DNA of 64,000 bases from Aralia elata (taxonomy: Eukaryota > Streptophyta > Magnoliopsida > Apiales > Araliaceae), in the NCBI GenBank assembly GCA_034770075.1, contig CM068378.1:43986508-44050507 (forward strand), written 5' to 3'. A model generated the notes under the pieces. It worked only from the letters and a program-made list of their open reading frames with translations, ran no database searches and was not told the origin of the DNA. A program made the translations under genes and the position numbers. Within the stretch, counting starts at the first letter, position 1. Each line of letters starts with the position of its first letter. This document shows, piece after piece, positions 33,210 to 45,488 of this stretch.

Positions 33210-35762
33210 TTAATCTTCATAAACTGGATCCACCAAATCCAGCAGCTCAATATTCTCCATTTGATATCCTTCATAGAAGGGTTTGAGCCTGTGACCATTC
33301 ACTTTAAAAATCTTCCCTGTGCTTGGACTTTGAATTTCCACTGCACCATGATTAAAAATGTCAGTAATAATAAAAGGCCCGACCCAACGGGAGCGCAACT
33401 TACCTGGAAATAATTTTAGCCTTGAATGATAAAGGAGAACTTTCTGCCCAACAACAAAGTTCTTCCTAATAATCTTCTTGTCGTGAAAGGCTTTTGTTTT
33501 CTCTTTGTAAATTTTAGAGCTCTCGTATGCATCATTCCTTAATTCCTCTAGCTCTTGCAACTGCAACTTCCTATGGACTCCGGCTGAATCTAAGGTCATA
33601 TTACATTGTCTAACTGCCCAAAAAGCCTTGTGTTCTAACTCCACTGGTAGATGACATGGTTTTCCAAACACTAACCTAAAAGGTGACATACCTATTGGAG
33701 TTTTGTAAGCTGTTCTATAGGCCCAAAGTGCATCTTCTAACCTCAGACTCCAATCTTTTCTACTCGGCTTGACTACTTTTTCCAAAATGGACTTGACCTC
33801 CCGGTTGGATACCTCAGCTTGCCCATTGCTCTGTGGATGGTAGGATGTAGAAACTTTATGCATCACATTGTATTTCTTGAATAGTGTCGCTAGCATCCTA
33901 TTGCAGAAGTGGGTTCCCTTATCACTGATTATGGCCTTTGGCGTTCCAAACCTGACAAATATGTTAGACTTGATAAAATCTGCAACAACTTTAGAGTCAT
34001 CAGTCCTGGTGGCTTTAGCTTCCACCCATTTAGAAACATAATCAACAGCCAAAAGAATGTAAACATTACCATAAGAAGCAGGAAATGGTCCCATAAAATC
34101 AATACCCCAAACATCAAAAATTTCAACAATTAAAATAGGTGTTTGTGGCATTTGATTCCTACTTAATATATTTCCTGTCTTTTGACAATTTTCACATGAC
34201 TTACAAAACTGGTAAGAGTCCTTAAAAATAGTCGGCCAAAAGAAACCACATTCCAAAACCTTATGAGCTGTTCTTTTAGGTCCAAAATGGCCTCCACAAG
34301 CATAAGAGTGACAAAAAGTTAGAATAGATAAAAACTCACTTTTAGGCACGCACCTTCTAACTATCTGGTCAGCACAAAATTTCCATAAGTATGGATCATC
34401 CCATATATAATATTTGGCATCACTCTTAAGCTTTTCTTTTTGGAATTTAGAGAACTCAATAGGAATATAGGCACTCACTAAGTAATTTACGATATTGGCA
34501 TACCAAGGTATAGCCTCATCAATGGAAAATAAATGCTCATCTGGAAAAGAATCATGCAATAGTAGCGCCTCTTCATTCTTAATCAGCCTGCTCAAGTGAT
34601 CCGCCACCAAGTTGTCTGCTCCTTTCTTATCCTTGATCTCCAAGTCAAATTCTTGTAGCAATAGAATCCATCTAATGATTCTTGGTTTGGATTCCTTCTT
34701 GGTTAGCAAATACCTGAGAGCAGCATGGTCAGAATAAACTACAACTTTAGTACCAAGCAAATATGATCTAAACTTGTCTAAAGCAAATACAACAGATAAG
34801 AGTTCTTTTTCAGTTGTAGTGTAATTAATCTGAGCAGCATTTAGAGTCCTAGAAGCATAGTAAATGGCATGGACAACTTTGTCAACCCTTTGGCCTAAGA
34901 CAGCTCCTACTGCATAGTTGCTTGCATCACACATGATCTCAAATGGAAACTTCCAATTTGGTGGTTGTATCACTGGTGCCGAGGTCAATAACTTCTTTAA
35001 TTTGTCAAACGCCTCCTTGCACTCATCATCAAATTGGAATTCCACATCCTTTTGTAGCAACTTACACAATGGCAAAGCTATTTTTGAGAAGTCCTTGATA
35101 AATCTACGATAGAAACCTGCATGACCAAGGAAAGAACGAATCTCCCGCACACTGACGGGGTAAGGCAGAGTAGTAACAATTTCTATCTTAGCTTTATCCA
35201 CTTCTAATCCTTTAGCTGAAACCACATGGCCAAGTACTATACCTTGTTCCACCATAAAGTGACACTTTTCCCAATTAAGAACAAGATTAGTTTCTAAGCA
35301 TCTATCTAGCACACGAGTCAGATTATCGAGGCATACATCTAAAGAATCACCATGTATTGTGAAGTCATCCATAAATACTTCAATGCAGTTTTCAAGAAAA
35401 TCAGAAAAGATGCTTACCATACATCGTTGGAAGGTACCTGGTGCATTACACAGTCCAAAGGACATTCTACGATACGCAAATGTACCAAAAGGACATGTGA
35501 ATGTGGTCTTTTCTTGGTCTTCGGGTGCAATCACAATTTGGTTATAACCTGAAAAACCATCTAGAAAACAGTAATAAGCATGCCCAGCTAATCTTTCCAA
35601 CATTTGATCAATAAAAGGAAGAGGAAAGTGATCTTTTCTAGTTACAGCATTTAACTTCCTGTAATCAATACAAACTCTCCATCCTGTCTGCATACGTGTG
35701 GGCACCAACTCATTATCATCGTTTTTGATGACTGTGATTCCAGATTTCTTTGGTACTACCTA
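33210..35762 (-). pseudogene. Athila copy 2 pol: RT, RNase H, integrase, uninterrupted frame
   Basis: One continuous minus-strand frame of about 850 codons from after the TAG at 35762-35760 to the natural stop at 33210. It has the same RT (FMDDFTIHG), RNase H (CDASNYAVG, TEKELL, YSDHAALRYLL) and integrase (DFMGPFP, VDYVSKW, SDKGTHF, QSNGQAEVSNREVK) motifs as copy 1. All catalytic acids I can identify are present. Relative to copy 1 it lacks the base insertion at the RT/RNase H border and a 3-base insertion in integrase. It is cut off from gag-protease by the shared TAG and two frameshifts, so the full polyprotein cannot be made by simple translation. Confidence 0.93.
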
Positions 35763-37001
35763 TACTGGACTTACCCATTGACTGTCTGAGATGGGATAAA
35801 TTATACCTGCATCAAGTAATTTCAGTACCTCCTTCTTCACTACCTCCATCATGGGTGGATTAAGTCTTCTTTGTGCATCTCTAGTGGGCTTGGCTCCATC
35901 TTCCAAAAGGATTCTATGCATGCACGTAGCAGGACTGATACCTTTGATATCTGCTATAGTCCAACCAAAAATTGTTATATGGTCCCTTAGGACTCTTAGC
36001 AGTTTTGTCCTCTTGTACTTGGGTTAGATTGTTAGCAATAATCACTGGTAACGTCTCATTCTTCCCTAAAAATGCATACTTCAAGTGTGCAGGTAATGGT
36101 TTCAGTTCTAAAGTCGGGGCCTGCACAACAGATGGTAATAACTTTTGATGAGAACTAGGCAATTGAATAGAATAAACTGCATATTTAGATGAGGTTTTAG
36201 GTAAAGAATGTAATGCAGCTACAGTCTCTTTCAATTCTTGATTCTGCTCAATCTCTTCTTCTTTATCTAATTCCAGACTGTTAGTGATAGCGACCTCCAA
36301 ACTTTCCCTTTGTGTTTGTTCAAAAGACTTCTGCACTAAAGAGTCAAGTACATCAATAGCAAAAACAGGGTGAATATCACTAGGATACCTCATGGCCTCA
36401 TATATGTTGAATTGTATCTTTTCACCATCAAACTCCATGGTTAAGGTTCCATTGTGCACATCAATCATAGTCCTTGCTGTTTTCAAAAATGGCTCCTCCC
36501 TAAAAGTATATGTGCGGGATTTGGGGATTTATCATCATCCATATCCACTATGTAAAAATCTGCAGGAAAGATTAGTTCATTCACCTGCACCAAGACATCT
36601 TCAATTACCCCTTGGGGGTAAGTGTTAGTACGATCAGCCAATTGAATAATAACACCAGTTTGTTTCAAAGGACCGAGATTTAAAGAAGCAAAAATAGATA
36701 ATGGCATGACATTAATTGAAGCTCCTAAATCTAGCATAGCTTTCTCAAATCTGGTATTACCTATTCTACATGGAATTGTAAACATGCATGGATCTTTACA
36801 TTTAGGGGGCATTTTTCTTTGAAGGACTGCTGATACATTCTCACCAACAATGACTCTTTCATCATTTTTTAATTTTCTTTTGTTAGTGCATAATTCTTTC
36901 AAAAATTTTGCATACCTGGGCACTTGCTTAATTGCATCTAGTAAAGGAATATTCACCTCTACCTTCCTGAAAGTTTCTAGAATTTCTTTTTTCTTGCTCA
37001 T
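35760..37001 (-). pseudogene. Athila copy 2 protease and linker, two frameshifts
   Basis: Same protease core LDLGASINVMPLSIF and linker as copy 1. A two-base insertion near 36490 (ggctcctccc against ggcctccc) breaks the frame just after the HILLGR motif. An extra T near 36004 (gcagttttgtcc against gcagtttgtcc) breaks it before the RT lead-in. Neither indel is in copy 1. The TAG at 35762-35760 is shared with copy 1. Confidence 0.88.
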
Positions 37002-38349
37002 CCTTCTTTGAAGTTTTAGGATTCCTGGGAGGAAAAGGTAAAGGATTAGTCTTTAGTTGAACAGGAGTGTTAGGTTTTACCTTTGATATCTCTGCATCCT
37101 CTTTAGCCTTATCTTCCTCAAATTCACAAGTTACTTTTGGTGCTTCCAATTGTTTTCCACTCCTCAAAGTTATGGCACATGCATTCTCTCTCGGATTGAC
37201 AATAGTTTGAGAAGGTAGCTTCCCTGAACTTTGAGAGTCCAATCGACCAACTGTCGTAGCAAGTTGACTCATCTGATTTTCTAGATTGTGGATGGAAGTC
37301 CTTGTCTCTTGCTGAAATTGTTGTGTTTGATTCATGAATGCCTTGAACATGTCCTCAAGAGATGTTCCAGAATTAACAGGAGCAGCTTGTCTAGGTTGGT
37401 ACTGTGGTTGAGCTGGTTGAAAACTTTGCTGCCCATTTGGGAAAACACCTTGCACTGGTGGCCTAGTACCTCCATAGCTCAAATTGGGATGATCCCTCCA
37501 TCCGGAATTGTAAGTGTTAGAGTAAGGATCATATTTTCTCTGAGGTTGTCCTTGATAATTCCCCACTGCATTTGCTTGTTGCATATTATCATCCTCTTGC
37601 AGTGTTGGGCATGCATCTGTATTGTGATTTGTTAACAAACAAATACCACAAGCTTTTGCTGCTGGCATGTTTCCTGTAGCCATTTGACGAACAAGAGAAG
37701 TTAGACTTGCAATTTGTTGTTCAATAGCAGAAACTTTTACCTCATTCACATTCCTAGGTGAGAAATCAAGTCGACTGCCAAATTGTTGAGAATTAGCTGC
37801 CATATTTGCAATGAGATTTCTTGCAGCCTCGGGAGTTTTGTCCACCAGAGCTCCTCCACTAGCAGCATCAATCATGCTCCTATCTGTAGATAAAAGACCT
37901 TCATAGTAGTATTGGATGAGGAGTTGATCACTAATTTGATGATGGGGGCAACTTGCACATAGTTTCTTAAAACGTTCCCAATACTCGTATAGGGTTTCTC
38001 CATTATTCTGCCTCACACCACAAATTTCTTTTCGAATGTTGGCTACTCTTGAAGCGGGGAAATATTTTTCTAAGAATAATCTTTTCATCTCTTCCCATTT
38101 TGTGATACTTCCGGAGGGTAAATAGTAAAGCCAATCCTTAGCCAAATCTTTTAGAGAAAATGGAAAGGCTCTTAACTTGATTTGTTCTTCGGTTACTCCG
38201 GTAGGCTTCATACTTGTGCATACCACATGAAATTCCTTCAAATGTTTGTGAGGGTCTTCACCTGCCAAACCATGAAAAGTAGGTAAAAGATGTATTAGTC
38301 CAGATTTTAATTCAAAATGAGTATTAACATCTAGATTAGGGAAGGTTAT
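36928..38349 (-). pseudogene. Athila copy 2 gag (N-terminus cut off by element C)
   Basis: Open from the C insertion point at 38349 through capsid, zinc-knuckle-like motif (CGICLLTNHNTDAC) and the Gln/Pro-rich and Lys-rich tails. An extra T near 36988 (tcttttttcttg against tctttttcttg) shifts it away from protease. Copy 1 is intact at that place but broken in the knuckle. The true start codon is not in the window. Confidence 0.9.
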
Positions 38350-39969
38350 TGTAACGATCGGGAATTTTGGACTTCCTTGTAACCCGAATTATGTATGAAT
38401 AAAATAATATTTTATTTTTATTTATATTAATTTGTGTTACGTGCCTAGAATTGTGTTGCAACCTAGAAAATGTGCATGTGTTAAATTTTTGTATTGTTGT
38501 GTCATTGGAGTGAATAAATCGATTTTTTTTTCCGAAAATTTGTAATATCACTATTCACATGGCACGCTTCCCGAGGCACTATTCACGTCCGAATATTTTT
38601 GCGTCTTTTTCGATTTCTTTTAATTTTGTTAAGACTTGTATGCGAAGAAATAATTTTTCCAAGCGGCGGGAATTTTATTCGAGCTGCTTCGCGATTTAAT
38701 CCGTATCCGAAATGTATAGTATGGGTGTTCCGAATAAATGGACAAATCCCATAATAAATATTTTTACGTGTCCCAATAAATTATGGGAGTACTCATTTTA
38801 ATTTTGGGTTGAGTTATTTATCAAATTTGGTACAAAAGTGGGAATATTTCGGGTATATTTATCTGTGTATTCGAACTAATTGGTGAGACATTTAAGCCTC
38901 AAACCAATTGGGGGAGGCCACGTGTATATTGAGAGCCAATTGGGGGAAAGGAATAGACATGCACAGTACACCATACATGGGGTTGTTCACTACACAACAC
39001 TTAGCTCGGGCATCCCATTTTCTGCATATCAAAACATTCCTCCCGAAGCCACCTTAACCCTCCCATTAGCTCATCCTCCTTCTCCTTCAAACCATCAGCA
39101 TACATCCCATTTTCTGCAAGTAAGGAGAGAGTTATAGAGAGCTACATAGAGAGAGAGAGAGAGGGAAATATAGAAGAAGAATAAGCAAGCTACGGGAAGA
39201 AGAAGAAAAGCAAGGAAGAAGAAGAAAAGCAAGGAAGGAGGAGAAAGGAGAGAAGGGCACCAAGAGGAAGGAGAGCAGCACTCTAGCAACCATTTCGCTC
39301 CACACGAAGCTAGCAAACAAGAAGGTAACCACGAACCACAACCATTTCTTCTCCACTTGAAGCTTTCATGAGTTTTTTATGCTTACATGCTTGAGGGTTG
39401 GATTTTGCTAAATTTTTTGGTTGATTGGTTGTGTTGAATCTATCATGGAGGTTCTTAAGAAGCTATATAAACCATAAACACCCTCAAAGTGGAACAAAAA
39501 CAAGTAAAGATCCGAACCTTGGCTTAAAGGATGAACTTTGGACATTTTTGGACTTTTGGACATTCGGACTGTTAGAGGACTATAAAGCCTGGATGGTGTA
39601 AATATTTTGATTGTTTGTTGTTGTAATATTGTACTTCTATCAGTTGTGAAGATAACCCAATTTGAATGAACCAAAATGATGCTAAAATGAAGTCACAGTT
39701 GCCATTTGTGTGAGATATTTCATGACTGCGAAAAACAGAGTATCAATATTGTGCTTTGGCTAAGGATTTGGCTGTGTTAGTGTTTATGGGTCAGTCTGCA
39801 TTTTTGATATGTTGTAGCCTCGTGTCTTAGGAATCCATAGAGTCCGTAACGGATCAAATTGATCGAGTATAGGAGGAGTTGTAGCAGCTGGAGCGAGGCA
39901 AGGTAGCTGTGTCGCGGTTCTGCAGGAACTGCAGTTCGCTACTGCAACTGCTACTGCTTGACGCCTGGT

Positions 39970-40029
39970 CCGGGTCGGGTCAGGCTGGACCGGGTCGGGT
40001 CAGGCTGGGCCGGGTCGGGCCGAATCGGG
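39970..40029 (+). repeat. GC-rich 20-bp minisatellite in C LTR, 3 units
   Basis: Units begin CCGGGTCGGG at 39970, 39990 and 40010. Chimeric LTR 1 also has three (29385-29444). The C 3' LTR has two (49349-49388). The solo LTR carries a diverged version on the other strand (about 12670-12745). Confidence 0.9.
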
Positions 40030-40204
40030 TCGGACCCAGTAAATTTTTTTTTTTCGCGAGTCTAAAATTTATATTTTTGTACAAAATGATTAAAAACGCT
40101 TATAACTTGTTAGAGTCTTATGTGCTAAATTTTATACCAACGTCAACCGAAATGATGTTATTTTAAGGCGTAAATTGAACAAACGGATTGCAAATTACGC
40201 TTGG

Positions 40205-40310
40205 TTTCCAGGGGGCGCTGCCCCCCGACCCCCGCCAGCTCACCGGCGAGCTGGGCAGCCGCTCGCTCACCGGGGAGCGAGACCCCCGACTGGGCAGTCG
40301 AAGTGGCAAT
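40205..40310 (+). repeat. GC-rich hairpin island in C LTR
   Basis: A short GC block in AT-rich surroundings with three consecutive inverted repeats: GGGGGC-gct-GCCCCC (about 40211-40225), CCAGCTC...GAGCTGG with one mismatch, and CTCGCTC...GAGCGAG. The solo LTR carries the same block reversed at about 12420-12520. It begins only about 20 bp beyond the point (40189) at which the two chimeric LTRs leave the C sequence. Confidence 0.85.
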
Positions 40311-41766
40311 CAATGTATTTTAAATGAAGTGATGACTGTATTGAACCTAGTCCTTACGTGGCTAATATTTATGATGATTTTAATGAATTGTAGGGTGTTA
40401 ATTTTGAAGGACGATTAACGTCAAGGTTTTAACGCACGTGCAAGGCAAGTTCCTTACTCAACCCTTATTTAATTTTGCGAGTGTTCCTTACTCAACCCTT
40501 ATTTAATTTTGCGAGTGTTCCTTACTCAAATTATTTATTGGACAAGTTTCGAATTATTGTTTAATTCATCTATCGAGCAAGTCTCATATCTTATTCAAAT
40601 TATTATTGTGCAAGCTTACGTACCCTACTCAAAATTATATTCGAGCAAATATTATTTATTGAGCAAGCTTATTGAGTTTCTTGACTCCCGTTCAAATTAC
40701 TTATCAATTATCAATTACTGTGCTAATATTCGTACTTTTATTCAAGTATTGCAATGAAAGCCCATTTCATGCAATGTTATATATTGTGTGATTCCAAAGA
40801 TTATGAATTGTTATTCATTTAAGATATTATTGATGCTATTGTGCATGCTGTTGAACCTTAAAATTCCTTACTCCATAAACTGTCTGAAAGCTATGTCAAA
40901 GCTAATTGTTCCAGCTAGACACTTATTGATTTGTTTATTGAAGTGAGGTATACATCCTCCAACTATAATCGTCGTTAAGTAAAACTGTCCGATCAAATTG
41001 TTTTGGCCCGGACTCCCGTGTAAAGCTGAGAAGAACAACCCTCATAGCAGGGGAAAATGGTATATAAACGTCGGGGAACCGACACGCGCGTAAATGGAAA
41101 ATGTAAGGCTTATGCATAACGCCAGGTATTTTAGGCTGATCACCTATTGTACCAGTTTTGTGGATTATCGGATTAATTTCCAGTAATTCTAGATAGAGTT
41201 CTGTGCCTTGGGGCTCACTCAGTATCGATTAGTCCCTTTCTTTGGGAAACTTTGAAATCTGTGGATACTTCAAAAATCCTTCGGTCTATAGTAACCTATA
41301 ACGGTGATAAAAGTAATGGTGTACGTCCTTGAGTTATCTAACATCATTAACTCCTATGATCTATAAAGTTATTCTTGTTATTATTCACTGTTATTATACT
41401 TGCGGGGCAAAATTGTTTGCTCACCCTTGCTTTCACTCAAAACATTTCAGTTAGTGCAGCACGCGGCGAGAGCTCGGGAAAGGACAAAGGGAAGGGCAAA
41501 GCTACTGACTAGTTTTGCGTTATCGTTTTGAATCATCTTTGTAATAAGACTTATTATCGACGTCGTGTATTAAGACATATTTACCCTTATGTATTATGTT
41601 ATGTTTTGTTGTAGCCTTGGTTTTGAGACTTGGGACAGGGTTATTTATGTTATATCAATGTAAATATTCCTTTATTCCGCTATAAGTTATCGATTGTATA
41701 ATTCTTGTGTTAGATAGTGATGAACCAGGTCCGTGGCTCAGGTGACCCGGATTTGGGGGCGTCACA

Positions 41767-41997
41767 AGTTGGTATCAAAGCCTTAGGTTATAAACCTTTA
41801 GAGAGAAGTCTTTAGGCTATAACCTTAGGAAGTGTATAGAGAATAAGAGCAGACACAACTCCGGTAGAGTTGTATGTGATAAAGACTTGTCTTAGAGAGC
41901 CTGTAATGTTATAAGATATATCTTCATTCCATACAATGAACTTATATTTTGTTGAAAGACTAATAAGAGTTTGCTTATTTGTTGTTGTGCTTGTAGG
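41767..41997 (+). other. C leader (primer-binding site and hairpin)
   Basis: TGGTATCAAAGCC at 41770-41782, then AGGTTATA (41785-41792) pairing with TATAACCT (41818-41825). The leader ends in gttgttgtgcttgtag, a good 3' splice-site lookalike, one base before the ATG of the extra ORF. Confidence 0.8.
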
Positions 41998-42777
41998 ATG
42001 TCAAACACCGGAGAACCTAGTAGAGTCACAGAAGAGGAGCCACGTGACATCCATGTGGTGTCCGAGACACTGCTGATGGTTGAGCCTATTCTAGCTATTG
42101 CCCCTGCTGAGGAGGAACCCGAGTTGGAGTCTGACCCGGAGGAGGACCCAGAAGAGGACTGGGAGGAGGTGCCCCCTGTTGACACCACATTTTTGATGGA
42201 GATGTTGGAACGAAAGTACCGACCGCGTTCTCGATCAAGCAAATAGGATCCATGAGTTAGAGAGTGAAGCCCGAGAGCAAACGGGCCAGGATTCAGGGAC
42301 TAGAAGGAGAGGTCCAGGAGGGTAAGAACCGGATCCAGGAATTAGAGACAGATGTGCTAAGGGCATCTAGGGGCCTCCACACAATTGGCAGTCATGCTGC
42401 ATCACCTCTTGGCGAGGAATGCAGAATTGGCAGGAAAGCTGGAGCAGTCAGAACACCGGGGAGTTAATCTGCAGATGGATAATGATATCCTGAAGAACAA
42501 GTTAGGTAGGGAAGTAGCAAACCGTATCCGGATCAAAGAACAACGGGATGATGCCGTAGGACGAGTTGACGACCTGGAGGGTGAAGTGAGGAGGGGTAAG
42601 AGGAAAATGAACCGGATGGGATATGCTTTCCACTCGGCTATGGGCAGGTGGATAGATGGTGTATACCACTACCCAGCTGAAGAGGGACAGACTCGTCACA
42701 CCTTGAGTCGGGACTTGATGATCCATATGGGTCATAGGGAGTATGGCAGCGCTGTGGAGCGCGGTATGCTCGGATAG
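41998..42777 (+). pseudogene. Element C extra ORF upstream of gag: acidic and coiled-coil protein
   Basis: ATG at 41998 opens a protein with an acidic N-terminal part (EEEPRDIHVV, then many Glu/Asp), followed by a Glu/Lys/Arg/Leu heptad-like region (RIQGLEGEV, RIQELETDV, ELAGKLEQSE) typical of a coiled coil. It ends in a conserved tail: MGYAFHSAM, DGVYHYPAEEGQTR, SRDL, SAVERGMLG. Two frameshifts (near 42245 and 42390) break it. It aligns with the D ORF at 51901-52650 over its length, strongest in the tail. I do not recognise a known family; it is not gag, env or a nucleic-acid-binding motif I can name. Extra ORFs are known in some plant LTR elements. It could aid assembly with Gag. Confidence 0.75.
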
Positions 42778-43109
42778 GTTGCTTAACTTTTGTGCCTAGC
42801 TGTTTGTAATCTTGTTTATGTTAATCCCAAAATTTTGCTACATATGTGGGATAGTATTGTAAGATGGTAACTTTTGTGTTTATTTAAGGGGAGTATGTTG
42901 GTGGACCCCTCACTGTTTTGTTGTATCAGGAACGTTTGATGACATCTATAGTAGTACGCTATAGCATAGTCATGTATGTTGTAATAGTTATTAGCACTGA
43001 ATGCAATCGTTATTACTATATATGTTGTCTAATTGTAGTAGTACTCATGATAGATATTCTCGTAGCATAATGAAATGATGACATTAAGCTTTCTTACGTT
43101 AAGCAGAGA
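42778..43109 (+). other. Spacer between extra ORF and gag in C
   Basis: 332 bp without a frame of note. Parts match the D spacer (52651-52976), for example gtatgttg-tg and gacatctatag-agta. It ends in ttcttacgttaagcag, acceptor-like, three bases before the gag ATG. Confidence 0.6.
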
Positions 43110-43900
43110 ATGCCGCCCAGGCGCAACATACCACCCCCACCAACACCTCAGGGATCGGTTAATAATGAAGGAGGTCAGGTGGACCCCATGCAACGGTTAG
43201 CGGATATACTGGAAAGAATGGCCCAAGGGAGGAATACGGGACCAGTGAATCCCCATCCCCCGGCAGCACCCATAACAAATTTCAAAGACTTCAAGAGCGT
43301 AGGACCCCCAGAGTTCAAGGGAACGACTGATCCGATTGAAGCCCAGTCTTGGGTGAAGGAAATGGAGAAGGCTTTCATCATCGCACGCGTGGGGGATGAC
43401 CAGAAGACAGTATTTGCCACATATATGATGAAAGGAGAAGCAAATTATTGGTGGGAGGCGAACCAACAACGAGCAGGCGAAGGATGCGTTGTGATATCAT
43501 GGACAAGTTCAAGGAATTATTCTTCGAGAACTATTTCCCAAAAAGCATGGAAAGGCAAATGGTGGTGAAATTCCTAGAGCTCAAACAGGGAGACATGACG
43601 GTGGCTCAGTACGCCGCCAAATTCAATGAACTTGCGCGTTTTGCACCGCTTCACGTGAGTACTGAAGAGTTGAAGACGCAAAGGTTCGAACAAGGGCTAA
43701 AACCGTGGTTTGTATAATCAGGTAGCTGTCCTTCAGATTGAGACTTTTAGTGCGCTGCTGGAAAAAGCCATCATCGCCGAAGGAGGGATTGAGGCCCTGA
43801 ATCAACACAAGAAAAATAAGAAGAGTGGAGGGGACTACCGTGGAGGTGGTAGTAGCGGTGGAAGTAATTCGGGAAAGAGGAAAATGGGACGGTTTGGGTA
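43110..43900 (+). pseudogene. Element C gag, capsid part
   Basis: ATG at 43110 (MPPRRNIPPPPTPQGSVNNE). Capsid segment has NFKDFKSVGPPEFKGTTDP, AQSWVKEMEKAF and MKGEANYWWEANQQRAGEG, then KFKELFFENYFPKSMERQM, LELKQGDMTVAQYAAKFNEL, LKPWFV and NQVAVLQIETF. The frame changes near 43495, 43705 and 43890, so the protein is split into several frames. The start is chosen because the same MPP(R) start and context occur in D. Confidence 0.88.
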
Positions 43901-44702
43901 ACAACAGCAACAACAGTACCAACACTAATCAGGCAGGGAATAGTCAGGGAGGATTTAAAAAGAAGATTGAAGCATGTTCGAAATGTGGAAAAAATCACAA
44001 GGGAGAGTGCTGGAAGGGACGTAATGTTTGCTACAACTGCAACCAAGAAGGGCATATAGCACCGCATTGCCCAAACCCAAAGAGGAACCGTGGATGCTAT
44101 TCTTGTGGATCAATGGAGCATCAGTTCAGAGACTGTCCAAAGAAAGGAAGCAGCGGTGGAAGCGGCAATCGAGGAGGAGGCAGCAAATTGATGATTGGAG
44201 GACCGACTCCGCCGAACCGCACCCCTGCCCGAACATTCAACATGACCGTCCAGGATGCAGTGATTGCTAAGGACGTGGTGTCAGGTATTATCCCAATCAA
44301 TAATATAAATGCTTGTGTATTATTCGATTCGGGTGCTACCTGTTCTTTTGTGTCTAAAAATTTTGTTAAGCGGTTAAATTTACCCCAAGAACGGTTAGAA
44401 AATCCTTTGAGCATAGAAAATTGCGAATAATGAGGTAATTCCTGTACAGTTTATTCTTCGTAATTGTTTACGCTGAGATTAGGGGATTTAATTTTCGCGT
44501 GGATTTGATCCCAATAAGGTTGGGAGAGTTCGATGTAATATTGGGAATGGACTGGTTGTACGATCATGCGGCAATCATTGACTGTCAGAAGAAAAGTGTG
44601 AACCTTCGGACCCCGAACCGGTCGAGGGTAACATTTTATGGTGGCACATCGCTAAGACGTTCATGTTGTCTTTACGATGATGCAGGCCAGGAAATTGTTT
44701 AA
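43890..44702 (+). pseudogene. Element C nucleocapsid knuckles and protease
   Basis: Three Cys/His clusters (CSKCGKNHKGEC, CYNCNQEGHIAPHC, CYSCGSMEHQFRDC) bind element RNA. Then FNMTVQDAV leads to the protease core VLFDSGATCSFVS and, after a frame change near 44425-44495, FDVILGMDWLYDHAA. At least two frameshifts separate the pieces. D carries the same arrangement without frameshifts. Confidence 0.9.
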
Positions 44703-44753
44703 AGAAAGGTTGTGAAGGTTATTTAGCCTATATTCTAGATACGAAGAGAGAAG

Positions 44754-45482
44754 GTGTGGATATTAAAAAATATACCAATAGTAAGAGAGTTCCCAGATGT
44801 GTTTCCAAGCGATTTGCCCGGTCTTCCGCCAGACAGGGAAATTGAATTTGCGATAGACTTAGTGCCGGGGACTGCACCAATTTCGAAGGCTCCGTATCGT
44901 ATGGCGCCCGTAGAGATGAAGGAATTGTTGATACAACTTCAAGAACTGCTGGACAATGGGTATATTCAGCCAAGTGTGTCTCCATGGGGGAGCACCAGTT
45001 TTGTTTGTCAAGAAGAAGGACGGATCAATGAGACTCTGTATCGACTACCGAGAGTTGAACAAATCAACGATCAAGAAACAAGTACCCATTGCCAAGAATC
45101 GACGACTTGTTCGATCAACTGAAGGGAGCCAGACACTTCTCGAAGATAGATTTGAGGACCGGATATCATCAGCTAAAAGTAAGGAAGGAAAGATGTACCA
45201 AAAACTGCGTTTCGGACAAGATATGGTCACTACGAGTTTTTGGTGATGTCTTTCGGTTTGACTAACGCGCCGGCAGCATTCATGGACTTGATGAACCGAA
45301 TTTTGAAGCCGTACTTAGACAAGTTCGTAGTAGTTTTTCATCGACGACATTTTGATTTATTCAAAGACCGAAGAGGAGCACGCCGACCATCTAGAAGCGG
45401 TGCTAGAAACACTGAGAAGGGAGAAGTTATACGCGAAATTTTCCAAGTGCGAGTTCTGGATGGAAAAGGTACAATTTTTTAG
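44754..45482 (+). pseudogene. Element C reverse transcriptase
   Basis: Pieces: REFPDVFPSDLPGLPPDRE, APYRMAPVEMKEL, then in another frame PVLFVKKKDGSMRLCIDYR, then after a further shift MSFGLTNAPAAFMDLMNR. The catalytic FIDD is destroyed by an inserted base (tttttcatcgacgac), which turns it into a shifted reading. At least four frameshifts lie in about 700 bp, so no active RT can be made. Confidence 0.9.
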
Positions 45483-45488
45483 GGCATT

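Larger units (their letters stand above)
30068..38349 (-). mobile_element. Athila-type element, copy 2 (3' LTR to middle of gag)
   Basis: Same start, same end and same internal order as copy 1. LTR at 30068-31947 (1880 bp), interior 31948-38349, cut at the same gag position by a C LTR. Here the C LTR is complete and belongs to full element C. Differences from copy 1 are mainly indels, many in homopolymers; its LTR agrees with the solo LTR at 50013-51899 at most sites where copy 1 differs. Confidence 0.93.
38350..41766 (+). repeat. Element C 5' LTR
   Basis: 3417 bp, TGTAACGATCGGG to GGGGGCGTCACA. In order: conserved CACTATTCA block (38545 onward), purine tract (39125-39270), donor-like AAG|GTAACC (GT 39325-39326), GC-rich 20-bp minisatellite (39970-40029), GC hairpin island (40205-40310), two ~37-bp units of tactcaacccttatttaatt (40455-40530), GNRA-type hairpin (41070-41083) and GGCTGATCACCT. 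No coding region. Confidence 0.93.
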
